NCBI GenBank assembly: GCA_002350855.1
Contig: DEFM01000013.1
Coordinates: 1 to 56,645, forward strand
Source of the DNA: Prevotellaceae bacterium UBA2852
GTDB lineage: Bacteria; Bacteroidota; Bacteroidia; Bacteroidales; Bacteroidaceae
DNA length: 56,645 nucleotides
Direction of reading: 5' to 3'
Numbering within the stretch: position 1 is the first letter of the stretch; each line of letters starts with the position of its first letter. This document shows, piece after piece, positions 16,632 to 23,592 of the stretch. Made by a program: the position numbers and the translations under genes. Below the pieces are notes generated by a model. It was not told the origin of the DNA, searched no databases, and saw nothing but the letters and a program-made list of their open reading frames with translations.

Positions 16632-19562
16632 ATGACTAAATTTGAGCAATTTTTAGAGAATCGAGCAAAAGGTGGCATTAAAGAAGCAGAAGAAGTTAAC
16701 AACCTCATGAGTGACTATCTCAGTGAGAAAGAAATCGTAATTACTCGCATGATTCATGGTATTGGTTACCATTCCAAATCTATAAAAGAAATTTGTGACA
16801 TCCTTGGGTTTGAAGAAAACGAGGTAATGCATATTTACCAACATGCCATGGCTATATTGAATGCCTGTTTAGAAGCGCGAGAGAGGCGACTAATAGATTG
16901 TAAAGGTGTTACGGATGATGATGTCAGGAAACTCAAATTGCATAAGGAGATTACCATTAAAGAATATATTGACAACATCGAAAATGAAATGGTACAAGAA
17001 CACAAAATTGGTAAACGACAAATGGAACTTTATCATATTGCTAAAGAGAACCTGCCTCTCTATTACATTTTAAGCCCTTTGGACTTAAATATTCTCGACA
17101 AAATCCCTCTAAACGAAATCAAGCATGATATTCTTGACCCAGATTTCGACCAAAAATATACAAAATTATATAAAACAACACCAACCCTTGCTTCATTACT
17201 AAAATATAAATTCAACTTTAAACTTGGCAAAGTAAATAAAAATGAGATTGCTATCCTACAATGGAGACATTTTGTTCTTAATAATGCCCAAGATATCATA
17301 GCTCGCTGGCAGAATAAAGAAGATACAATTCAAAATCCTCATAATACCATTTTCCCATCCCATTTTGATAAGGAAGAACCACTTGGAACTTCATATATGA
17401 ACATGGTTTCAGAAATGATTTCCTTTTTTGAATCAACATCTTCCAATCCCAAAAATAAATTAAGAGCTCAAGTTCTCAATTTCTTTTTTAATGAACATCT
17501 ATCACTAAAAGAAATTGTAGACAAGACGAATGTATCTATTACAACTATTAAAGATAATTTTATAGATCTACTTTTCAAAGATGGTAAAGTAAATGAAATT
17601 TCACTTAACCCACTATTTAAGAAATCGATAGAAAGCTATATCAAAACAATTTTTTATTCTCCTATGAGAAAAATCCTAGATGAAGTTCAACTTGATGAAG
17701 ATAATTTGCTATGTCTCCTTTCGTTATATGGAGCAGAAGTATTTGAATGCAAACAGTTTCATCAAGATGCTATCATTATTCATAAAGGCGACATTATAAG
17801 AGCTAAAGAATGTATTCAAAAGTTGTTTAACATATTGGGTGCTTCTGTTTTTCCTATATCTAAACAGCAGTTGATGTCACAATTAACAGTTGTAGTTGAC
17901 TCCGATAAGTGGCTTCCCGAATATGTCGAGAGTATTATCTCAACAAATGATTTGATACATAAAACCGATAATAATCTATTATATGTATCTGATAACCTAC
18001 TTAAGGATAGTACGCTTCGAATATGTCGAATTATAGATAAATTCCCGAATCATATTGCCACCAAAGAGGAAATTCGTACAGAATATATTAAGCTATACGG
18101 GAAGGAACCTTCTAATTTTCAAATCAAGGAAATGGAAGAAAACAATTTCTTTTCTATAAGTGAAGGTGTATATATGTATTCTCCATGCCATAAGCCTATT
18201 ACAGTTCATGAATTTATGAATGAATATATATCTACCAATATTTTGTTTAGATGGTCCGAATTTATTGAAAAAATTAAAACAATCAATCCCAAAGTAAAAG
18301 CACGCTCAGAAAGAACATATACAACAAAGAGATGTTCGGTGTGTTCAAGTGATTCTGATTTACTTGTTCTAAAAGGACACGAAAATGATTATCCACAATA
18401 TAAATGGGGTGCTAATCGCAAAAGCAATGTAACAAATTTCTTTCTCAAAAAAGCTGTAGAGATTCTAAAAGAACAAAAGGACTATCAAATGCCTTATAAT
18501 TTATTTATACGTCAACTTAATACTATTGTAGTTAACATTGGTTACTCAGGCAACAATACAGGTAGTGTTATAAAAAACTACTCTAACAAGGAACCTAAAT
18601 TATTTGAAATACTTGATGGCAACATCAGACTCAATATGGATGTTCTAGAAGATACACCTATGGAGTATCTTGGGAAAGGATATAAGTATGCAGAATCATA
18701 TTTAAGTATTTATGCTCTTGCTGTTTCTGAATTGAAAACAAAACCTGGACACAAAATGCTCCGCTCAGATTTTGCGAAACTTGCCAAATCCCAAATATCT
18801 GATGATATTGATGTACGTATCGTAAATAAAGCATTTGAAGATAGATTAAAGCCTAGCATGTTATATGTTCATGGCAAAAGAGCGAATGCCTTTATTTGTT
18901 TAGACATTAAAATTTTTAAGGAAGAAACAAGAGACGAGCAACAATACAAGATTGAAAATAACGACACAGCCAATACTAATGAAACTGCTCCTGTATTGGT
19001 AGTTGATACTACACCAAGACATACAACAACTTATCGTAAGGTATTCAACTGGCCAGATATTATATCCATGCTGAAAAGAGAACTTGTATATTATGATAAG
19101 CCCTACTTTTTTCAGGGAATTACATCAGATAGTGTCCTAGAGAAGTTTAAGAAATTTATGAGTCAGTCGAACAATGCATATCTTAATGAATTAATTCCAC
19201 AAGCATATTATGAATTAAACTATGCCCATGTTGATAAATGGAGTTCATATGACTACCGTTCGAAAATCGCACTTGCTTTCGAATCTCTTTTAGCTGAAAT
19301 CTACTTTCAGAATCAGGGCGTCGAGCTTCACGCCAAGGGACTGATGGAGATAATGGACCGCGCTTTCCCTGATTACAAGAAAGCAAGAATCAATAGTGAT
19401 AAGTCTGGATTTAATGGAATATTGAATAAAATATATAACGACCGAAACAGATTTGCACATGCCGTTTATAAAGAACTACCTCCTATAACTTCTAATCTCA
19501 CCAGCTTCGTTAGTTATATGGCATTATATGTTTATACTGTAGCTAAATATTACAATGGCTAG
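16632..19562 (+). CDS. Large multi-HTH protein with C-terminal HEPN-like RNxxxH motif
   Basis: 976 aa that I do not recognise as a named family. Residues about 33-75 (EKEIVITRMIHG...SIKEICDILGFEENEV) read like a sigma-factor region-4 HTH. A second HTH-like stretch occurs near 290-320 (LSLKEIVDKTNVSITTIKD), and further winged-helix-like segments follow. A CSVCSSDSD motif sits near residue 573. The C-terminal roughly 100 residues are helical and end with RNRFAH (Arg938-His943), which fits the RNxxxH active-site motif of HEPN ribonucleases. HEPN domains act as RNases in Cas13, abortive infection and toxin systems. The gene stands alone with its own promoter and terminator. Function is open; an RNA-targeting sensor-effector is a reasoned guess. 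Confidence 0.75.
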   Translation: MTKFEQFLENRAKGGIKEAEEVNNLMSDYLSEKEIVITRMIHGIGYHSKSIKEICDILGFEENEVMHIYQHAMAILNACLEARERRLIDCKGVTDDDVRKLKLHKEITIKEYIDNIENEMVQEHKIGKRQMELYHIAKENLPLYYILSPLDLNILDKIPLNEIKHDILDPDFDQKYTKLYKTTPTLASLLKYKFNFKLGKVNKNEIAILQWRHFVLNNAQDIIARWQNKEDTIQNPHNTIFPSHFDKEEPLGTSYMNMVSEMISFFESTSSNPKNKLRAQVLNFFFNEHLSLKEIVDKTNVSITTIKDNFIDLLFKDGKVNEISLNPLFKKSIESYIKTIFYSPMRKILDEVQLDEDNLLCLLSLYGAEVFECKQFHQDAIIIHKGDIIRAKECIQKLFNILGASVFPISKQQLMSQLTVVVDSDKWLPEYVESIISTNDLIHKTDNNLLYVSDNLLKDSTLRICRIIDKFPNHIATKEEIRTEYIKLYGKEPSNFQIKEMEENNFFSISEGVYMYSPCHKPITVHEFMNEYISTNILFRWSEFIEKIKTINPKVKARSERTYTTKRCSVCSSDSDLLVLKGHENDYPQYKWGANRKSNVTNFFLKKAVEILKEQKDYQMPYNLFIRQLNTIVVNIGYSGNNTGSVIKNYSNKEPKLFEILDGNIRLNMDVLEDTPMEYLGKGYKYAESYLSIYALAVSELKTKPGHKMLRSDFAKLAKSQISDDIDVRIVNKAFEDRLKPSMLYVHGKRANAFICLDIKIFKEETRDEQQYKIENNDTANTNETAPVLVVDTTPRHTTTYRKVFNWPDIISMLKRELVYYDKPYFFQGITSDSVLEKFKKFMSQSNNAYLNELIPQAYYELNYAHVDKWSSYDYRSKIALAFESLLAEIYFQNQGVELHAKGLMEIMDRAFPDYKKARINSDKSGFNGILNKIYNDRNRFAHAVYKELPPITSNLTSFVSYMALYVYTVAKYYNG

Positions 19563-19580
19563 TTCTTTTATGACAAAGCA

Positions 19581-19614
19581 AAATGAGCAGCCATGCAAAT
19601 GACTGCTCATTTTT
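19581..19614. terminator. Bidirectional terminator
   Basis: A perfect 10-bp inverted repeat (AAATGAGCAG at 19581-19590, CTGCTCATTT at 19603-19612) with T-runs on both sides. It lies between convergent genes. Confidence 0.8.
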
Positions 19615-20350
19615 AGTCAAAATCATCTAGAGAATTATCATAATCAATATAATTCACTCTACTGTCCTTTTTAATCTCAAGATGTTCGTTTAATAATTCC
19701 CGTTTTTTACTATATGCTTCGCTTCTAATTATGTCATCTTGAGATTCTTCTGCACTTTCATACCACAGATATGCTTTTACATAGTCTTTAAGAACATTTC
19801 TATATACATCTCCTACTCTTAATTTTGTAGTATAGTTGTAGAAAATATCAAGTGGTCTAAAAGAATCAAGCAACTTTTCCATATCCTCATATTGTCCGCT
19901 TCTCAAACTATACGTAATTATCAAATTAAGAGGTGAAGTATCTTCTATGTCCAGTGCAGCATAACGAAAAATCATTTCAATGGCTTCTTTATATTTTGAT
20001 TGCTCAGCCAATTTAATAGATTCTAATATTTTTTCTACTACTTGATAAGAGAATACACTACTGCATATAACATCTCCTTTTGTATCAATATAATAAGAGA
20101 AATCATAATCAGTAAAACTGAATACTTCAGCGAAACCCGACCCAAAAAGTTTTGCATCTCGCCATTCACATGGAATTACGACATTACCTTCCATGTCAAT
20201 ATAACCCCATTTGTCTTCATCGTTACAAACAGGTGCCAAACCTTCTCTAAAATCACCAGCTTCTTTCCAAGTACATGGAATTACCACATTTCCTTGCTCA
20301 TCTGCAAATCCACATTTTCCGTCGTTTTGGATGATATGCAATTGTTTCAT
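19613..20350 (-). CDS. WG-repeat protein with helical C-terminal half
   Basis: 245 aa. The N-terminal about 90 residues carry two to three WG/KWG beta repeats (KCGFADEQGNVVIPC, KWGYIDMEGNVVIPC). The C-terminal part is helical and Sel1/TPR-like (KAYLWYESAEESQDD). WG repeats are common in Bacteroidetes and are thought to bind partners; no enzymatic role is visible. There is no signal peptide, so it is probably cytoplasmic. Its own promoter box (CAAATATA complement, 20378-20385) makes it a single-gene unit. A second WG protein occurs at 40573-41232. Confidence 0.8.
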   Translation of the reverse strand: MKQLHIIQNDGKCGFADEQGNVVIPCTWKEAGDFREGLAPVCNDEDKWGYIDMEGNVVIPCEWRDAKLFGSGFAEVFSFTDYDFSYYIDTKGDVICSSVFSYQVVEKILESIKLAEQSKYKEAIEMIFRYAALDIEDTSPLNLIITYSLRSGQYEDMEKLLDSFRPLDIFYNYTTKLRVGDVYRNVLKDYVKAYLWYESAEESQDDIIRSEAYSKKRELLNEHLEIKKDSRVNYIDYDNSLDDFD

Positions 20351-20377
20351 AGTCCTTGAACATTATAGTTTATGATG

Positions 20378-20385
20378 CAAATATA
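20378..20385 (-). promoter_or_regulatory. -7 promoter box
   Basis: TATATTTG on the minus strand, 27 bases upstream of the WG-repeat gene start at 20350. Confidence 0.6.
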
Positions 20386-20462
20386 ACTAAAAAAAGGGAA
20401 AAATCGAACCTCTCTAAACATTTTAACCATTTTAAGCAAATTTGATAGGAATGACTGCATTC

Positions 20463-20822
20463 TTAGTGTTTACAGATATATACCATTCTCTCTATAACGC
20501 ATATAGAATTGTTAACCTGCTGTTCTATGAATCTATCCTCAATAATTGGGAAGAATGAACGCAAAACTAAGTCTGCACCATTAATGATACATCTACCTGC
20601 AATAACCCGTTCATTAATCGACAGGACAGTACCTTTGATGTCCTTAATATTATTTACAGTATATTCGAGACAAATGTATTGACATACAGAATCTCTAAAT
20701 AGATATACGCTAAACGTATAATCTTGATAAACTAAAGTTCCTAAGAAATTGTCCTTGACGTTTCCTTCAAATCGTGCTACTTTTAAGTTTCCAAGGATGG
20801 ATAATATTTCTTGTACTCTCAT
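20463..20822 (-). CDS. YbjN-like (T3SS-chaperone-fold) hypothetical protein
   Basis: 119 aa. The pattern of a short N-terminal helix, a small antiparallel sheet (YTFSVYLF, QYICLEYTV), a basic turn with INERVIAGRCIINGADLVLRSFFPI and a final helix resembles YbjN-superfamily proteins. Those have a type-III-secretion-chaperone-like fold and often bind other proteins. It starts 17 bases after the stop of the 2H phosphoesterase gene and is probably its operon partner. Assignment rests on pattern only. Confidence 0.55.
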   Translation of the reverse strand: MRVQEILSILGNLKVARFEGNVKDNFLGTLVYQDYTFSVYLFRDSVCQYICLEYTVNNIKDIKGTVLSINERVIAGRCIINGADLVLRSFFPIIEDRFIEQQVNNSICVIERMVYICKH

Positions 20823-20839
20823 ATTTTTATAGGTATTAA

Positions 20840-21475
20840 TTACATATCTGGATTAGCAAAAAGCTGGAAATTGCTGCCTGCATTCCTGAATGCTTGGCGT
20901 TTTCTTTCCTCATAGGCATCTTGGGCGGTCTTCTCGTCTGGATACATAGACACTATGTTGTATACATCATGTGAAGGGTAATATAAGGTATTGACTTTGA
21001 ACAACTGGCGGGTGAAGGCAGGAATGGTGACCTCGGCAAGAAGATGTTGGAGTGCATCAAGACCAATCTGATTAGCCTCAACACGACCTAAGGTAACATG
21101 AAGTTTGAATTCGGTACTGAACTCGCAGCCAACAGCCTTGAATTCCTCTCTGATGCAATGTACCATACCCATGAATTCAGGAGTGGGATTGATGGATTTC
21201 AGGTAAACGATGTGTTGACCAGAACGGGTGGTGAAGGCATCTACTTTGTCGAAGGTTAGGAATGGGCCTACCTTCCACGCAACGCTGTGGGCCATCGGAA
21301 GAAACAGGTTCGCAAACTGGGGGTGGTCGGTAATGAATGCTACCGTAATATGGAAATGGCCATTCTGCCACTTCACATTCACACCTTGCTCCGCCATCTT
21401 GGCCCTGAGCTGTTTGAACCATAGTGCGTCCTGTCTTACAGGAACTTCCACTTCGATGTACTTTTCTTTATCCAT
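20840..21475 (-). CDS. 2H phosphoesterase superfamily protein (LigT / 2'-5' RNA ligase-like)
   Basis: 211 aa with the two HxT motifs that define the superfamily: HFHITVAF (His42, Thr44) and KLHVTLGRVE (near residue 127). Members cleave or join 2'-5' or 2',3'-cyclic phosphate bonds in RNA or signal nucleotides. Length and motif spacing fit the bacterial LigT/CPDase group. It has its own promoter (CAAAGATA complement, 21507-21514) and precedes the YbjN-like gene. In an RNase-rich neighbourhood it could repair cut RNA or degrade cyclic oligonucleotides, but that is inference. Confidence 0.85.
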   Translation of the reverse strand: MDKEKYIEVEVPVRQDALWFKQLRAKMAEQGVNVKWQNGHFHITVAFITDHPQFANLFLPMAHSVAWKVGPFLTFDKVDAFTTRSGQHIVYLKSINPTPEFMGMVHCIREEFKAVGCEFSTEFKLHVTLGRVEANQIGLDALQHLLAEVTIPAFTRQLFKVNTLYYPSHDVYNIVSMYPDEKTAQDAYEERKRQAFRNAGSNFQLFANPDM

Positions 21476-21506
21476 AATAATCTAATGTTTGATTTAATAT
21501 TTGCCA

Positions 21507-21514
21507 CAAAGATA
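21507..21514 (-). promoter_or_regulatory. -7 promoter box
   Basis: TATCTTTG on the minus strand, 31 bases upstream of the 2H phosphoesterase start. Confidence 0.65.
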
Positions 21515-21582
21515 TAAAAAACTTTAGAATATGAGGAACTTTTTATATGTATGATTTCAACTTACCATCCTTAATTATTTCA

Positions 21583-21590
21583 TATATTTG
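21583..21590 (+). promoter_or_regulatory. -7 promoter box
   Basis: TATATTTG, 31 bases before the ATG at 21622. It is divergent from the box at 21507-21514. Confidence 0.65.
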
Positions 21591-21621
21591 CACTCAGTAA
21601 CAATTTTCTAATAAACACATT

Positions 21622-22242
21622 ATGATTATGACAAACATTTCTTTTGATCAGTGCCTGACTATGGCAACAGCATTCCTTGCAAACAAGAAGCGTACAAACT
21701 ACTATGAGACGAAGGCTATCTGCGAACCTTATCCCGACCATGTCACTACCCTAGCTAAGCTTTCGGACGAGGAGGTTCTTAAAATCAGAGACCTCAAGAA
21801 TCGCTATGGGGAGGATTTTGTGAATCACCTTGATAAAGTCATCAACGACCCTGATGTCGTTCACGATATGTTCTGTGGCGATGCTGTCGACATCGACCTT
21901 GACCACATCCACCACCAGTATGTTTTCAATATTCGTGCCGTTCATGGAGAAGAAGTATCGTCTCGCCAAATCCTAATTGAACTTTCCGATGAGGAGTACT
22001 GTAAGCTGTTGGCTTGGCATCTTTACGACAATCACCTCGTAATCAACACTCTCTTCTATCGCGACGAGGAGCTCTGCAAGACGATTATGCACAACTCCAT
22101 GCGATGGGTCTGCGATGGTGAAGCACCTATGTTTTCCGATCCTTTCGTACTAACGATGGACGAAGCACTTGCTGACGCTGATCTTATCAGACAGGAGAAC
22201 AACCTCACCAAGAGTCCTGGTTTCGTTGGACTCATCTACTAA
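21622..22242 (+). CDS. Hypothetical protein, 206 aa
   Basis: I do not recognise this protein. It is soluble and acidic, without signal peptide or membrane segment, and rich in Asp/His (DIDLDHIHHQ), with helical ends. The start may be the ATG at 21622 or the one at 21628. It has a clear promoter of its own and codon use more GC-rich than the large genes before it. No motif gives a function. Confidence 0.7.
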   Translation: MIMTNISFDQCLTMATAFLANKKRTNYYETKAICEPYPDHVTTLAKLSDEEVLKIRDLKNRYGEDFVNHLDKVINDPDVVHDMFCGDAVDIDLDHIHHQYVFNIRAVHGEEVSSRQILIELSDEEYCKLLAWHLYDNHLVINTLFYRDEELCKTIMHNSMRWVCDGEAPMFSDPFVLTMDEALADADLIRQENNLTKSPGFVGLIY

Positions 22243-22316
22243 AGCGCCCATGAAAGACTATAAAGTGGAAAGAAATTTGTATATTAGTGGTGTCTGTTAT
22301 AGAGATTGTCTAAACG

Positions 22317-22427
22317 AGCCATTCAGATAGTTTCTTTTATTCATTCAGATAATCTCCACACCCCTTAAGGGATTATCTGGATGAGTCGTTCGGATGGTCT
22401 CGATGACCCATGGAGATTATCTGAATG
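22317..22427. repeat. Cluster of four ATTCAGATAAT-type repeats with a perfect 17-bp inverted repeat
   Basis: Copies of ATTCAGATA or its complement lie at about 22321, 22344, 22371 (one mismatch, TATCTGGAT) and 22418. The outer pair CATTCAGATAATCTCCA (22342-22358) and its exact complement (22411-22427) flank 52 bases. The cluster lies 60-170 bases upstream of the promoter of the 22668 gene, where an operator would be expected. Confidence 0.7.
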
Positions 22428-22487
22428 CAGCAAGCCCATATCAATCAAAAATAATCAAATATATTTGGCGTATTGCTGGATTTTTTA

Positions 22488-22495
22488 TACCTTTG
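22488..22495 (+). promoter_or_regulatory. -7 promoter box with long leader
   Basis: TACCTTTG. If it is used, transcription starts near 22500, giving an unusually long leader of about 165 bases before the ATG at 22668. Confidence 0.6.
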
Positions 22496-22499
22496 CAAA

Positions 22500-22667
22500 T
22501 GACACAGAAAGTCGGGATTTACCGATAGTTGCTTTATAAGGACTATATACGATATAGTCCCTATCCCTATAAATAGGGACATATATAGTCATAGATAGAA
22601 CTGTAGAGGTCTATCAAAGTGCGGGGGTACTTGTTGAGGGGCACCCCGCAGACAAGGATAAAAAGAA
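22500..22667 (+). promoter_or_regulatory. Structured 5' leader with mutually exclusive hairpins
   Basis: Hairpin A pairs GGACTATA (22540-22547) with TATAGTCC (22553-22560). Hairpin B pairs GTCCCTAT (22557-22564) with ATAGGGAC (22573-22580) and shares four bases with A. An enclosing stem pairs GACTATATA (22541-22549) with TATATAGTC (22582-22590) around B, so A and the enclosing stem also exclude each other. Two more stems follow: GATAGA/TCTATC (22594/22610) and TGCGGGG/CCCCGCA (22620/22644). This layout suggests a switch or attenuator controlling the downstream gene. Confidence 0.55.
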
Positions 22668-23522
22668 ATGAGATATAAGAACGACATCGCGCTGGCGGCG
22701 ACAACGGCCAGAAGCTACAACCGACACTGGAGAGCAAAGAAGCTCTCGTGGGCAGACATCGGCAAAATTAAGTACCTCTTCGACGGAGCCTATGAGTATA
22801 TGGACGACGTGACACTAGCCTACCGCAAGGAGCAGTTCAACGAGTTGCGCAAGGCGCTAGGCTTTAAGCAGGACTCGGAACTGGCCGCACTCATAGAGCG
22901 GTCGGAGGCTTTCCGTATAGTCCGCAACAAAGAAACGAAGAAGATAGAAGCTTTCATGTCGCCCTTTGTGGGCGACCGGTATGTCTTGACAGACAGTCAG
23001 GAGATAGAGGAACCTGCTATTCCCTACGAATTGTTTGACTGCAAGGCGAACGCACTGGCCAACAATAACGATCGCGACAAGATTAGCGAGAACCAGCGGC
23101 ACCACCAGAAAGGCATCAATATGAAGATGTTGCTGGCAGGCAACGTGCCACAGTTTCATGTAAAACCAAGCGAGGAAGCCTACAAGCGTATTCATGACGG
23201 GCTGATGAAGATTCTAGGAGACGACTGGTTAAGGGAGAAATACTATGGTGAGTTCCTGTATGCGTATATGAAGAAATACAAAGTTGACTATATCGTAGCC
23301 TATGAGATACTCAGCACGTATATCGACGAGAAGTTGGCCCGTCATATGGCGTGTCGTGTGGGCATCGAGAACTGGCCTAGCGAGGCTATTACCAAGTGGG
23401 TGCAGAACTACTTCAGTGCCAAAAAGCTACCTTTTGTCATCACTGAGGCCGATCAGGTGCATAACCGCTATATAGAAAAGCTCATGAACCGACAAGACCC
23501 GATATTTGCTGATCCCGTCTAG
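22668..23522 (+). CDS. Hypothetical protein, 284 aa, behind structured leader
   Basis: Not recognised. The N-terminus is basic and helical (RYKNDIALAATTARSYNRHWRAKK), the rest is mainly helical with aromatic positions (YYGEFLYAYMKKYKVDYIVAYEIL), and the C-terminus is a long amphipathic helix. There is no signal peptide or membrane segment. Codon use is GC-richer than in most neighbours. It is flanked upstream by a repeat cluster and structured leader and downstream by a very stable terminator, so it is a self-contained unit and may be recently acquired. A DNA- or RNA-binding role would fit the basic N-terminus but is not shown. Confidence 0.7.
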   Translation: MRYKNDIALAATTARSYNRHWRAKKLSWADIGKIKYLFDGAYEYMDDVTLAYRKEQFNELRKALGFKQDSELAALIERSEAFRIVRNKETKKIEAFMSPFVGDRYVLTDSQEIEEPAIPYELFDCKANALANNNDRDKISENQRHHQKGINMKMLLAGNVPQFHVKPSEEAYKRIHDGLMKILGDDWLREKYYGEFLYAYMKKYKVDYIVAYEILSTYIDEKLARHMACRVGIENWPSEAITKWVQNYFSAKKLPFVITEADQVHNRYIEKLMNRQDPIFADPV

Positions 23523-23540
23523 AACTAGTACGTGTAGCAA

Positions 23541-23590
23541 AATTTGCGGGTACACGTAGCAACAATTTTTCCTACGTGTACCTGCAAATT
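23541..23590. terminator. Strong bidirectional terminator hairpin
   Basis: A 19-bp inverted repeat (23541-23559 with 23572-23590, one G.T pair) closes a 12-base loop rich in T. It separates the 22668 gene from the convergent sbcC. A further TACGTGTA at 23529-23536 could pair with either of two downstream copies. Confidence 0.75.
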
Positions 23591-23592
23591 AT

